Positions 20,138-28,492 of a stretch of 58,902 nt of DNA are shown one piece after another (positions within the stretch are counted from its first letter, which is position 1; every line of letters starts with the position of its first letter). The DNA is from a virus. The stretch covers positions 1-58,902 of IMG/VR virus record IMGVR_UViG_3300005096_000055. One strand, given 5' to 3'. The position numbers were made by a program, and so were the translations under genes. The notes beneath the pieces were generated by a model that saw nothing but the letters and a program-made list of their open reading frames with translations, searched no databases and had not been told where the DNA came from.

Positions 20138-21778
20138 TCATGCCCCCTTGAAGTTGAGCACCTGATGGAGCTCAGTCACGATCTCAACCAAGTCAGCCTG
20201 ATCTGCCATCACGTCCTCGATGTCCTTGTACGAATCGGGGTGCTCATCCAGAAGCTTCTTCCCCATAGAGCTGTTCCACACCTTCCCATCCATTCTCGCA
20301 GTGAGATCCTCAACGCTCAGTTCCTTTCTCGCTCTCGTCCTTGACATCCGTCTCCCAGCACCATGGGCGCTCGAGTCGAACGATGCCTTGTTGCCGAGCC
20401 CCTTGACGATGTAGGAGTTGGTTCCCATCGATCCTGGGATGACTCCGAAGTCACCAACACGGGCACGGATCGCACCCTTGCGGGTCACCCATATGTCGCT
20501 GCGATCATGGCTGCCATCACATACTTGTATGGTATCATTCTGTGGTGACACCAAAGAAGAAACACCCAAGAAGGACAATTCCTGCAATATGCCCGATCTG
20601 TCAATCAGACTTTCGAGCGCGCCAGGTTGGCGGTAAACAGACCGTAAAAACGTGCTCGTCAAGCTGTGGGCGGAAGTTGGCGTGGCGGAGTGGTTTCTAT
20701 GGCAACTACAAGGGCGGTCGGCTTCTCGTAAATGGCTACGTTCTGATTCTTCAACCAGATCATCCAAGGGTGAACAACTCAGGATATGTGCGAGAGCACT
20801 TGCTAGTAATGGAAGGGATTCTTGGTCGCCCCGTTTTGAAGTCAGAACAAGTCCACCACAAGAATGGAAACCGATCTGACAACTCTCCAGAAAACCTCGA
20901 ACTCTGGTCAAAATCTCATCCTTCTGGGGTGAGGCACTCGGACTGGCATTGTCCAGGGTGTCGCTGTCAAGACAAGTAAGGCAATGTGACTCTTTCGCGG
21001 TGTAATTGTGGTGACAATTGATGCGGCGCTTCTCATATGACTGGTTGGGCCAACCAACAACGTAGGCAAGATCCTTCAGCACAGCATCCATCATCGTTTC
21101 ACGATTCGCCAGTGCATAGTCCTGTGCCCAATGCAGGTCCGTCATGTACTCTGCGAATTCACGCGTGCCCTCCACGAAGTAAGCAAGGTCAGGGTCATCG
21201 AGCGTGATGAAGTACCTTTCCATCAGCCCCTTCGCTGTCTTGATGTGGCGCATCGCCAACTTGTTCCCAACACCACGAGAACCTGAGTGCAGCACCACCC
21301 ACACCGTTCCTACTTGGTCGAGGCACACTTCAACGAAGTGATTGCCACTCCCGAGTGTCCCCATCTGTGCCGCGGCACGATCAGCCAGTCCGAGCTTCTG
21401 CACATTCTCGTTGTCAGCAATCAACTCATCTGCATACCCACGATTGCTGTTGTGGCCCCTCCCAACACCAGCCGGGATCGATCTCGAGATCGAGTGGTGG
21501 AGTGGCGTCAAGTCATCTGGCAGGTCCGATGCGTTGAGTGACGTTTCGACGGCGATCATGCCACAGCCAATATCCACACCAACAGCAGCCGGGATGATGG
21601 CGCCAACAGTCGGAATCACTGACCCGATCGTTGCACCCATCCCGATATGGGCATCGGGCATCAGTGCCACATGGTTGACGATGAACGGCAACTGAGCTGC
21701 TCTTGCAGCCTGGTCCAGCGTCCCATCTTCAACGTCGCTACCCCAAGACAGCAGCTTGGTTCTCATCATCCGTGGCAT
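20138..21778 (-). CDS. rtcB: RtcB-type RNA ligase with a 158-codon antisense insertion
   Basis: Seals RNA 2',3'-cyclic phosphate (or 3'-phosphate) to 5'-OH ends using GTP and Mn2+; in phages it is thought to repair RNAs cut by host defences. Family residues are present: D69 and C72 (GVDIGCGM), H147 (GSGNHF), H164 (LHSGSRG), H256/H257 (NCHHNY), and the guanylated histidine H471 (AHGAGR). Residues 266-423 do not belong to the family: they are the antisense reading of the HNH insertion at 20510-20983. Joining ...AKESH to DRSDIWVTRKGA restores a normal 388-residue RtcB. Unless the insert is removed or tolerated, the enzyme may be inactive. Start by TAATG overlap. Confidence 0.88.
   Translation of the reverse strand: MPRMMRTKLLSWGSDVEDGTLDQAARAAQLPFIVNHVALMPDAHIGMGATIGSVIPTVGAIIPAAVGVDIGCGMIAVETSLNASDLPDDLTPLHHSISRSIPAGVGRGHNSNRGYADELIADNENVQKLGLADRAAAQMGTLGSGNHFVEVCLDQVGTVWVVLHSGSRGVGNKLAMRHIKTAKGLMERYFITLDDPDLAYFVEGTREFAEYMTDLHWAQDYALANRETMMDAVLKDLAYVVGWPNQSYEKRRINCHHNYTAKESHCLTCLDSDTLDNASPSASPQKDEILTRVRGFLESCQIGFHSCGGLVLTSKRGDQESLPLLASALAHILSCSPLDDLVEESERSHLREADRPCSCHRNHSATPTSAHSLTSTFLRSVYRQPGALESLIDRSGILQELSFLGVSSLVSPQNDTIQVCDGSHDRSDIWVTRKGAIRARVGDFGVIPGSMGTNSYIVKGLGNKASFDSSAHGAGRRMSRTRARKELSVEDLTARMDGKVWNSSMGKKLLDEHPDSYKDIEDVMADQADLVEIVTELHQVLNFKGA
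20510..20983 (+). mobile_element. 474-bp HNH-gene insertion within rtcB
   Basis: Boundaries inferred from loss of RtcB similarity: after codon 265 (H of KESH) and before DRSDIWVTRKG. The trinucleotide CAT (minus strand) occurs at both junctions, leaving a 3-bp ambiguity. The length is a multiple of three and the rtcB frame stays open. The HNH gene fills 438 of the 474 bases, too little room for a group I or II intron. Confidence 0.8.
20542..20979 (+). CDS. HNH homing-type endonuclease
   Basis: 145 residues on the strand opposite to the surrounding operon. N-terminal zinc knuckle CPIC...CSSSC, core KGGRLLVNGYVLILQPDHPR, and the HNH motif: REH, then QVHHKNGNRSDNSPENLELW and SKSHPSG, plus a C-terminal CPGC. 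Typical of free-standing phage HNH endonucleases that spread by cutting alleles lacking them. Start at tandem GTG codons with no clear Shine-Dalgarno site. It sits in the most conserved part of rtcB, a favourite kind of homing site. Confidence 0.9.
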   Translation: MVTPKKKHPRRTIPAICPICQSDFRARQVGGKQTVKTCSSSCGRKLAWRSGFYGNYKGGRLLVNGYVLILQPDHPRVNNSGYVREHLLVMEGILGRPVLKSEQVHHKNGNRSDNSPENLELWSKSHPSGVRHSDWHCPGCRCQDK

Positions 21779-22011
21779 TACTTACCCATCCTTCTTGTCG
21801 CTCTGTCGATCATCTCCTTGTAGTACTTGGTGCGCACATCGAAGGCCTCGCCCGCCTGAGCGAGCATGAAGTACAGGATGATGAGCAGCAGCATGACCTT
21901 CTGGTACGCCTCAACATTGCTCTTGACGACTGGCCCTACGAGCGTCAGCACCACGAGGCTCGAGAGTGCGAGCCACACAAAGCTCAGTCGCATCGATCTT
22001 CGGCTTGTCAT
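21778..22011 (-). CDS. Two-span membrane protein
   Basis: 77 residues. Two hydrophobic segments (SFVWLALSSLVVLTLVGPVV and KVMLLLIILYFMLAQAG) joined by a short polar loop, then a basic tail. Starts after GAAGGGG and heads the minus-strand chain. Could be a holin-like or exclusion protein, but a holin-like gene already follows the endolysin; function unknown. Confidence 0.7.
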   Translation of the reverse strand: MTSRRSMRLSFVWLALSSLVVLTLVGPVVKSNVEAYQKVMLLLIILYFMLAQAGEAFDVRTKYYKEMIDRATRRMGK

Positions 22012-22124
22012 TGAACTGCCCCTTCACTTGTCGGTTACTTGTCGGTCAAATCCGTACACGTATCTGTACCCTGCCACAAACACCGACTAGACACAACCCC
22101 CTATTTCCCCCTACACTGTCAACC
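22012..22124. promoter_or_regulatory. Divergent promoter region of the late operon
   Basis: 113 bases between divergent transcription units. Contains tandem 11-bp repeats ACTTGTCGGTT and ACTTGTCGGTC (22026-22047), a candidate activator or repressor site. The -35/-10 boxes are not clear enough to place. Confidence 0.5.
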
Positions 22125-22871
22125 ATGGCTGAATGGAAAACCAAGGACATCGTTGAACACGACCGAGAGATAACGCGCACGATGACCGTGCTCGAGTACC
22201 TAGACCAAACTGATGATGTCCCATGGGAGAAGATCCCTCACGAATCGATGAAGGCGTACCGAGCGTTCTGCACCTACCGTGATGCAGGCCGGCGCCGCTC
22301 GGTCACCTATCTCCGCGGCCGAGGCGTAGCAGTTGCCAACATGTGGGTCCAGGAGTACAAGTGGACCTTACGCGCTCGCCTCTTCGATGAATACACTCTT
22401 GCTTCTGAGCAGATCGAGCAGCACAAGCTCAACCAGGAGATGAAGCTCAAGCACGCCGAGCAAGCAGCCTCAGCACTCGATGGTCTCATGGCTCCGTTCA
22501 TTGAATTCCAGCGCCGATCGGAACGGGACCCAGCTCAACTTGCCGACGATATGGCTGCCCTCGATGGCAAGAAGCTTCTCTCAACAATGCAGGCATCTGC
22601 TAGAGTCTTACAACCCATCATGTCTGCAGAGCGCCTCGCTCGAGACATGCCAACCGAAATGGTAGAAACGCATGTCCAAGGCCAGATCACCGTTCAAGAT
22701 TCACCGGAGGCCTTAGCTAGTGTCCTCGGAGTCCTTGCTGAAACAGGTATCCTCGCTTCCCTCGTCGGAACGGGCCCGATTATTGACATTGTTGACCCCA
22801 CGGACGAACAAGTGGGTCAAGATGAGCCCACACCCGAAGCAAGCCGCCTTCCTGCTAGCACCTCAGCGTGA
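22125..22871 (+). CDS. terS: Terminase small subunit
   Basis: 248 residues. AYRAFCTYRDAGRRRSVTYL followed by WVQEYKWTLRARLFDEYT is the DNA-binding region typical of small terminases that pair with this class of large subunit. It recognises phage DNA and hands it to TerL for packaging. The ATG at 22125 is used; the upstream in-frame extension crosses the promoter region. The 3' end overlaps terL by 152 bases, unusually long. Confidence 0.8.
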   Translation: MAEWKTKDIVEHDREITRTMTVLEYLDQTDDVPWEKIPHESMKAYRAFCTYRDAGRRRSVTYLRGRGVAVANMWVQEYKWTLRARLFDEYTLASEQIEQHKLNQEMKLKHAEQAASALDGLMAPFIEFQRRSERDPAQLADDMAALDGKKLLSTMQASARVLQPIMSAERLARDMPTEMVETHVQGQITVQDSPEALASVLGVLAETGILASLVGTGPIIDIVDPTDEQVGQDEPTPEASRLPASTSA

Positions 22872-25236
22872 AGTCCTCTTTGGTGGAGCTGCAGGTGGGG
22901 GCAAGATGCTGGAAGTATCTACCAGTGTCCCTACCCCAAGCGGGTTCAGGGAACTAGGGTCGATTCATCCTGGTGATCTTGTCTATGGGGTGGACGGAAA
23001 AGCGCATCTCGTTGAGTGGGAATCGCAGGTTCAGTTCGTAGGTGGTTACACAATCACGTTCGACGATGGTTCGACAGTCACGGCAAACGATGACCATTTG
23101 TGGCTTACCTATGATGTGAAGGAGCTTGTGGCACTCACGAAGCGCACGCCAGAGTACAGGGCGAGGCGACGTGCATCGAGGAAGTCTCGAGCGAAGGCGA
23201 ACCCGCAGAAGGGGCTTGCCCATCAACGTCGACGCATAGAGCTCAACAAGACCGACAACCCGTCGAAACCGCAACCACCACCAACTGGCACGGCTCGCAC
23301 AACACGAGAGATCGTTGACACACTCACAGTACGTAACGGCCGCGCCAATCATGCCATACCTGTAGCCCAATCACTGCAACTACCAGAGAAGAGCCTCCTC
23401 ATCGATCCATACGTACTCGGTGCATGGCTAGGCGATGGGTTCACGGCTAATGGTCGCATCTGCGGCATGGATGATGCAGTCTTCGAGAATGTCAACGTCA
23501 CGTACGACCCTGGATCAACAATCTATGACCCCGATAAGGGTGGCGGTGGGTACCGGGTTGCCAACTACCCACAACTCAAGTCCGACCTCGATTCCCTTGG
23601 CCTCATCGGCAACAAGCATGTCCCACATGACTACCTATGGTCATCCGAATCTCAACGCCTTGCACTTCTCCAGGGGCTCCTCGATACCGATGGCAACGTC
23701 AGCAAGGCGTCAGTCGAGTTCACGAATACCAACCAGGATCTCACTGAAGGCGTAGCTCACCTGGCGCGCTCACTTGGGATGAAGGTGACTGTGCGGACAA
23801 GAGATGCAAAGTGCAATGGCAAGAACTATGGAACTGTCTGGACGGTGAAGTTCGCTGCCAACCGTATCGTGTTCAGGATCCCACGCAAGGCCGAAGCCCA
23901 ATCGATCTCGACACGCAGAACCTCGAACTTCCGCTACATCAAGTCCGTCGAGCGCATTAAACCGACTGAGATGAAGTGCCTCAAGGTCTCTTCGCCCGAC
24001 TCACTCTTCCTCGTCACCGAGAACTTCATCCCGACCCACAACTCCGAAGCTGCCCTTGCCGCCTTTGCTCAATACGCCGATGTCCCTTTCTACAAGGGCA
24101 TCATCTTCCGCCGCACCTTCACTGACCTCAAGCTTCCTGGCGCCCTCATGGATCGATCTCACGAATGGTGGGACAACACCGAGGCCAAGTGGAAGGCTCA
24201 GGACCATGCTTGGCAGTTCCCGTCAGGCGCTGTCCTTCAGTTCGGCTTCCTCGAGCGCGAGGCCGACAAGCTCAAGTACCAGGGCGCCAACTTCCACTAC
24301 ATCATGTTCGATGAGCTCACTCAGTTCACCGAGTCCCAATACACCTACCTCTTCTCTCGCCTCCGCAAGCTCACCAAGGAAGAACTCGAGAAGTTCGGGA
24401 TCAGCTTCGATATCCCACTCCGCATGCGATCAGCATCGAACCCTGGTGGGCCCGGTCACGAATGGGTCAAGAAGCGCTTCATCGGCACTCCCGAGGAACC
24501 AGTCAATCACCCCAACCGCATCTTCATCTCGTCGCGCCTTGAGGACAACCCCTCGCTCGACCAGGCCGAATACGAACTCTCACTCTCCGAACTCGATCCC
24601 ATCACTCGCGCCCAACTCCGGCTTGGTGACTGGACGGCCGACGCTCGAGGTGGCATGTTCAAGAAGGTTTGGTTCAACCTCAAAGAGGACAGACCTCGCC
24701 ACTTCACCTACATCTGTCGGTTCTGGGATCTCGCTGCAACCGAGGCAAAGATCGGTGAGGATCCTGACTACACGGTCGGCTTGCTCTACGGCCTCGACGA
24801 GGACGGTGAGACATGGATCCTCGACATCCAGCGCCTCCGTGAGTCCTCAGCTACCGTTGAACGCACCATCAAGGCAACGGCACTCGCTGACGGCCCTGAT
24901 GTCGAGATCTGGATGGAACAGGAACCGGGAGCATCGGGCAAGGCACTCATCTCTCACTACCGACGCAACATCTTGGCTGGCTACACCTTCCGGCGCTATC
25001 TCCCATCAGGCAAGAAGGATGTGCGCGCTCGTCCAGTCTCTGGCGCTGCAGAGGAAGGAACGGTGAATGTGATCTATGGTGGATGGAACCTTGCTTTCTT
25101 CGATGAGGTATCTAACTATCCCGATTCACTCCACGATGACCAGATCGATGCACTGTCTGGTGCCCATGATGTGACGCAAAAGGTGCAGAGGTTGACTGAT
25201 ACGAAGAAGCAAGCGAAACAGACATCGGGGTATTGA
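22720..25236 (+). CDS. terL: Terminase large subunit (packaging ATPase-nuclease) with intein
   Basis: 838-residue precursor; about 459 residues after splicing. ATPase: Walker A GGAAGGGK-S is split by the intein between K62 and S442; Walker B IIMFDEL-like (YIMFDELTQF). Nuclease: RFWDLAATEAK, EQEPGASGKA and DDQIDALSGA carry the expected acidic residues. It cuts concatemers and pumps DNA into the prohead. The GTG start has GGAGG 9 bases upstream; an internal ATG at 22822 lacks a site. The fold matches Terminase_6-type enzymes. Confidence 0.92.
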   Translation: MSSESLLKQVSSLPSSERARLLTLLTPRTNKWVKMSPHPKQAAFLLAPQREVLFGGAAGGGKMLEVSTSVPTPSGFRELGSIHPGDLVYGVDGKAHLVEWESQVQFVGGYTITFDDGSTVTANDDHLWLTYDVKELVALTKRTPEYRARRRASRKSRAKANPQKGLAHQRRRIELNKTDNPSKPQPPPTGTARTTREIVDTLTVRNGRANHAIPVAQSLQLPEKSLLIDPYVLGAWLGDGFTANGRICGMDDAVFENVNVTYDPGSTIYDPDKGGGGYRVANYPQLKSDLDSLGLIGNKHVPHDYLWSSESQRLALLQGLLDTDGNVSKASVEFTNTNQDLTEGVAHLARSLGMKVTVRTRDAKCNGKNYGTVWTVKFAANRIVFRIPRKAEAQSISTRRTSNFRYIKSVERIKPTEMKCLKVSSPDSLFLVTENFIPTHNSEAALAAFAQYADVPFYKGIIFRRTFTDLKLPGALMDRSHEWWDNTEAKWKAQDHAWQFPSGAVLQFGFLEREADKLKYQGANFHYIMFDELTQFTESQYTYLFSRLRKLTKEELEKFGISFDIPLRMRSASNPGGPGHEWVKKRFIGTPEEPVNHPNRIFISSRLEDNPSLDQAEYELSLSELDPITRAQLRLGDWTADARGGMFKKVWFNLKEDRPRHFTYICRFWDLAATEAKIGEDPDYTVGLLYGLDEDGETWILDIQRLRESSATVERTIKATALADGPDVEIWMEQEPGASGKALISHYRRNILAGYTFRRYLPSGKKDVRARPVSGAAEEGTVNVIYGGWNLAFFDEVSNYPDSLHDDQIDALSGAHDVTQKVQRLTDTKKQAKQTSGY
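22906..24042 (+). mobile_element. Class 3 intein with LAGLIDADG endonuclease in terL
   Basis: 379 residues inserted between GGGK and SEAALAAF of the Walker A loop. Block A VSTSVPTPSGFRELGSIHPG; block B STVTANDDHLWLTY; two LAGLIDADG-like helices (VLGAWLGDG and ALLQGLLDTDG); block F EMKCLKV; block G NFIPTHN followed by Ser. The first residue is Met, not Cys or Ser, and the WCT set that defines class 3 inteins is present: W66, C358, T377 of the intein. Such inteins start splicing from the block F cysteine. Confidence 0.9.
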
Positions 25237-25237
25237 C

Positions 25238-25402
25238 ATGAAGAAGTTCAAGTGGATTCGGCTGGCGATCTCAAGTTGGACGGCCAACGATGACTGCGCA
25301 GGCAAGCACATTCGGATCAAGGCAATGTGGCTGATAGGGAAGAAGAATGGGTGGCGCATAGCGCTGATTGTCCCTGGGAAGCAAGACAACGGTCATGCAT
25401 AG
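25238..25402 (+). CDS. 54-residue phage protein
   Basis: MKKFKWIRLAISSWTANDDC and GKHIRIKAMWLIGKKNGWRI: short, basic, beta-like. It starts one base after the terL stop and overlaps the next gene by 8 bases, filling the gap exactly. Function unknown. Confidence 0.65.
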   Translation: MKKFKWIRLAISSWTANDDCAGKHIRIKAMWLIGKKNGWRIALIVPGKQDNGHA

Positions 25403-25601
25403 ATCCCAACTCAAGCCATCATTCTTCGCCCTCCTTCGTTGCCACTTCCTCGGCCACTTCTACAAGTTCAGTGGCATGGAGCCACCGCACGCCCACAATG
25501 GGATGGGCTACATAGTCCACACATCATGCTTGCGTTGTGGGAAAACGAGGACTCTCGTGAATCCCGCTACTAGCATTGCAGCTAAACGAACACAGGAGTG
25601 A
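25395..25601 (+). CDS. Small zinc-knuckle-like protein
   Basis: 68 residues (MHRSQLKPSFFALLRCHFLG...). One CLRC plus possible His ligands (HFLGHFYKF, PPHAHNG). Overlaps neighbours on both sides. Small zinc-knuckle proteins often lie between terminase and portal genes; function unknown. Confidence 0.65.
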   Translation: MHRSQLKPSFFALLRCHFLGHFYKFSGMEPPHAHNGMGYIVHTSCLRCGKTRTLVNPATSIAAKRTQE

Positions 25602-25603
25602 AC

Positions 25604-27142
25604 GTGGGCTTGCCTATAACTGATTTGCCTCAAGGGGACCTGGCACAGCTCTCCGACGAGCAGGCCTATGCCATCATCCGTGCTGTCGTCACCGAGATGG
25701 AGTCATCCAACACGGAGATGGACGAATCCCGCGACTACTACAACGGCGAGCAGGCACTCAAGTACTCAACTACTGAGTTCAAGCGCGCCTTCGGTGATCT
25801 CTTCGATGACTTCAAAGCCAACTGGTGCGACGTTGCCATCACAGCAACTCAGAACCGCCTTGAGATGGATCGCATCGTCTTCCGTGATGGTGAACTCGGT
25901 GAGATCGATGAGGAGTCAACCTCTGCCGTCTGGAACGTGCTGCGCGACAACGAGATCGATGAACTCGAGAACGACCTCTACTCGTCTGCCATGATCGAAT
26001 CGAAGGCTGCCGTCATCGTATGGCCTGGTGGCGAAGACGACGACCAAGAAGTTCTCCTCACTGTCGAGCGCGGTCAGGTCATCTTCGTTTCCTACTACGA
26101 CGACAACCCACACCGGCCACAGTTCGCTGTCAAGAAGTGGCGCACATCCCTTGGCGAGGTCTTCGTCACCCTCTACACCGAGAGCTTCGTCTACAAGTAC
26201 AAGGTACCCCAGCAGTTCGTTGACTTCTCATCGGACATCTTCAATCAGTCCACATTCGATACCTCAGGCTGGGAGAAGCGGGAACTTCCCGATGAGGAAT
26301 GGCCGCTTGCCAATCCATTTGATCGTATCCCGATCGTCGAGTTCCGTGCTCGCAAGAACCGCTCCGAGCTCAAGAACATCATCCCGATCCAGGATGCAAT
26401 CAACAAGACCATCATCAACATGATGGTGGCTGGCGAGTACGCATCACACACCCAAACCTACATCATCTCGTCCAACGAGGAGCCAAAGGGTGGGTGGAAG
26501 AAGCGCCCGGGTGGCGTGTGGCAGATCCAGCCCGAGGTTGACCTTGATGGCAAGGCACTCCCAACAACGGTTGGCTCGCTTGACTCTGAAGACCCATCCA
26601 ACTTCATTCAGATCATCGAGCACTTCCTTGCAGAGTTCTCAAACCTCTCATCCACTCCTGGCTACTACATCTTCAACTCCAACTCTCAATCCGGCCGCGG
26701 CGATGCACCATCCGGTGACTCACTCAAGGTGTCTGAGACCACCCTCATCAAGAAGGTGGAGAACTACCAACAGCGCTTTGACCATCGTTGGATCAGAGTG
26801 GCCAAGCTCATCCTCGAGGCTCTCGGCAAGCGCCGCGTACCTGAATATGCTGAGGTCAACTGGACCAACCCACAGAAGCACTTCATGGGGATGATCCTTG
26901 AAGAGGGCCGTAAGATGATCGCTGAGCTCGATCTCCCACATGAATACGCATGGGCACATATCGGCCTATCAGAGGCTCAAATCCGCGATGCCAAGCGCGA
27001 GATGGAACAGCGCAAAGAGGAAGAGTTCAAGCGCGAGCAGGCCATGAAAGCCCCCACTGCTGCTGATGGCTCAGCCGACTCATCCACCACCCGCTCAACC
27101 GAAGATCAGATGAAGAACGGCTCCACGCCAAACAACACCTGA
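25604..27142 (+). CDS. Portal protein
   Basis: 512 residues from a GTG 5 bases after AGGAG (a GTG two codons upstream overlaps the previous stop). DYYNGEQALKYSTTEFKRAF, WCDVAITATQNRLEMDRIVF, IPIVEFRARKNRSELKNIIP and SGDSLKVSETTLIKKVENYQ match SPP1 gp6-like portals of actinophages. Forms the dodecameric vertex through which DNA enters. The polar C-terminal 60 residues are probably disordered. Confidence 0.9.
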   Translation: MGLPITDLPQGDLAQLSDEQAYAIIRAVVTEMESSNTEMDESRDYYNGEQALKYSTTEFKRAFGDLFDDFKANWCDVAITATQNRLEMDRIVFRDGELGEIDEESTSAVWNVLRDNEIDELENDLYSSAMIESKAAVIVWPGGEDDDQEVLLTVERGQVIFVSYYDDNPHRPQFAVKKWRTSLGEVFVTLYTESFVYKYKVPQQFVDFSSDIFNQSTFDTSGWEKRELPDEEWPLANPFDRIPIVEFRARKNRSELKNIIPIQDAINKTIINMMVAGEYASHTQTYIISSNEEPKGGWKKRPGGVWQIQPEVDLDGKALPTTVGSLDSEDPSNFIQIIEHFLAEFSNLSSTPGYYIFNSNSQSGRGDAPSGDSLKVSETTLIKKVENYQQRFDHRWIRVAKLILEALGKRRVPEYAEVNWTNPQKHFMGMILEEGRKMIAELDLPHEYAWAHIGLSEAQIRDAKREMEQRKEEEFKREQAMKAPTAADGSADSSTTRSTEDQMKNGSTPNNT

Positions 27143-27200
27143 CCTCCATGGTTACTATTGGTGCGCGTAACTAACCACATATGCGTATACTCAAAATCGC

Positions 27201-27249
27201 CTGTTCGATAAACCGAACAGTTGGTAAATCACATCACTGTGGTTTACCA
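27201..27249. other. Twin hairpins between portal and scaffold
   Basis: CTGTTCG/CGAACAG (27201-27220) followed by a 12-bp stem TGGTAAATCACA/TGTGGTTTACCA (27222-27249, one G-U pair, 4-base loop TCAC). They lie in the 185-base gap 27143-27327, which has no gene. No T-run follows, so they are processing or regulatory structures more likely than simple terminators. Confidence 0.7.
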
Positions 27250-27327
27250 TGGCAACAGCTAGAGCGTGCAACTAGAACAACACGCATGGAAGCCTGATCG
27301 GCAAGCAGGCACCGAATGGAGGTTCGG

Positions 27328-28026
27328 ATGAATGGATGGCCTTTCGCCCTCTGGGGTGGAGACGGTTCAGATGATGGTGATACCGGTGATGGTGCTGGTG
27401 ATGACGGCGATAAGGGTAAAGGCCCTGACGACGACGACACTGGTAGCGATGAATCGGTATCGATGACCAAGAAGGATCTCGAGGCTACGATCGCAAAGGC
27501 GGTCTCTCGAGCTACTCGCAAGGACAGGAAGTCCCAGCGCGAATCCCTCGGATTCGAATCGCAGGAGGCCCTGGCCGAGTTCGTGAAGGCAGCCAAGGAA
27601 GCTGAAGACACGAGCAAGAGTGAGGCTGAACGAGCAGCCGCCGAGCTGGAAGCAGCAAGGCTCAAGCTATCGGCCGACGAAACGTCCCTTGGTCAGCAGC
27701 GCATCGACTTAACAGTCGAGCGTGCAGTCATTATGACCGGCATCACCGACGAGGCCACCGTCAAGCGGATTCGAACGCTTGTTCGTTCTGAGCTTGGTGA
27801 CGACTTTGATGCTGACTCACTCGCTGAGGAAGTAGCAGATGCACTGGATGCGGTCAAGACCGATATCCCGGCGCTGTTCGACTCGCAGAAGAAGTCCTCG
27901 GGATCCGGGGATGGCGGGAAGGGCAACGTCAAGCCAGACACAGACGAGGAAGCCGAGAAGAAGCAGCTCGAGAAGTACCGTGTGGAATACGAACGCAAGT
28001 ACGGAACCGTCACGGTAGGCCAGTAA
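27328..28026 (+). CDS. Capsid scaffold protein
   Basis: 232 residues. Low-complexity acidic N-terminus (Asp/Gly-rich), long charged helices (SKSEAERAAAELEAARLKLS) and a Lys/Glu-rich C-terminus, the usual make-up of scaffolds, located just before decoration and capsid genes. Guides prohead assembly and is then lost. The ATG at 27328 has GGAGG 5 bases upstream. No separate protease gene is visible nearby. Confidence 0.8.
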   Translation: MNGWPFALWGGDGSDDGDTGDGAGDDGDKGKGPDDDDTGSDESVSMTKKDLEATIAKAVSRATRKDRKSQRESLGFESQEALAEFVKAAKEAEDTSKSEAERAAAELEAARLKLSADETSLGQQRIDLTVERAVIMTGITDEATVKRIRTLVRSELGDDFDADSLAEEVADALDAVKTDIPALFDSQKKSSGSGDGGKGNVKPDTDEEAEKKQLEKYRVEYERKYGTVTVGQ

Positions 28027-28047
28027 GCAACCAAGGAGATCCTGAAT

Positions 28048-28479
28048 ATGTCGAGACCCGACAAGATCACAGGTCGATTCCGCGGTGTTGTGGCACAGGC
28101 GACTGCTATCGCCGGAGTCTTCGGACCCGCTGGTAGTGAGGACCTCGCTCTCGTGAAGATCGACGGCAGTGGAGAGCTCGTTCTGGCTACCCAGGGCGAA
28201 GCAGTCGGCGTCATCGTGACGACCGAAGGCAAGGCAAGCTCCAGTGTTGCGAACTTCCGAACGGCAGCAGCAGGTTCAGTCGTCACGGTGTACACGCATT
28301 GTGAGATCGTAGATGACGGTGCAACCGTTGGCGACGAGTACTGGTCCACTGCGGCCGGCGATGTCGTGACCGTCGTACCTGGCGCCACACCAGTCCAGAA
28401 GGTTGGCGTCGTCCTCAACAACGATGCAGCCAAGGGTGGCACACGCACCCTGTTCAACATCGTTCCGTACAGCTTCTAG
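28048..28479 (+). CDS. Head decoration-like protein
   Basis: 143 residues, Ala/Val/Gly-rich beta protein (RFRGVVAQATAIAGVFGPAG, EAVGVIVTTEGKA, VQKVGVVLNNDAA) like the DUF2190/lambda-D-like decoration proteins that bind the capsid exterior. Good AAGGAG site. Position between scaffold and capsid supports the call. Confidence 0.75.
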   Translation: MSRPDKITGRFRGVVAQATAIAGVFGPAGSEDLALVKIDGSGELVLATQGEAVGVIVTTEGKASSSVANFRTAAAGSVVTVYTHCEIVDDGATVGDEYWSTAAGDVVTVVPGATPVQKVGVVLNNDAAKGGTRTLFNIVPYSF

Positions 28480-28492
28480 GAAGGGAGTCAAC

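Noticed and set aside
20510-20983. Intein within RtcB (antisense segment begins with Cys)
   Set aside because: The segment lacks block B, F and G motifs and does not end in HN before a nucleophile; the opposite strand holds a complete HNH gene instead.
20510-20983. Group I or II intron in rtcB
   Set aside because: Only about 36 of 474 bases lie outside the HNH gene, too few for a self-splicing core unless the core overlaps the gene.
24056-25066. 336-codon frame overlapping terL
   Set aside because: Low-complexity Ser/Arg/Thr translation of the +1 frame of terL, with no site and no domain; a composition shadow.
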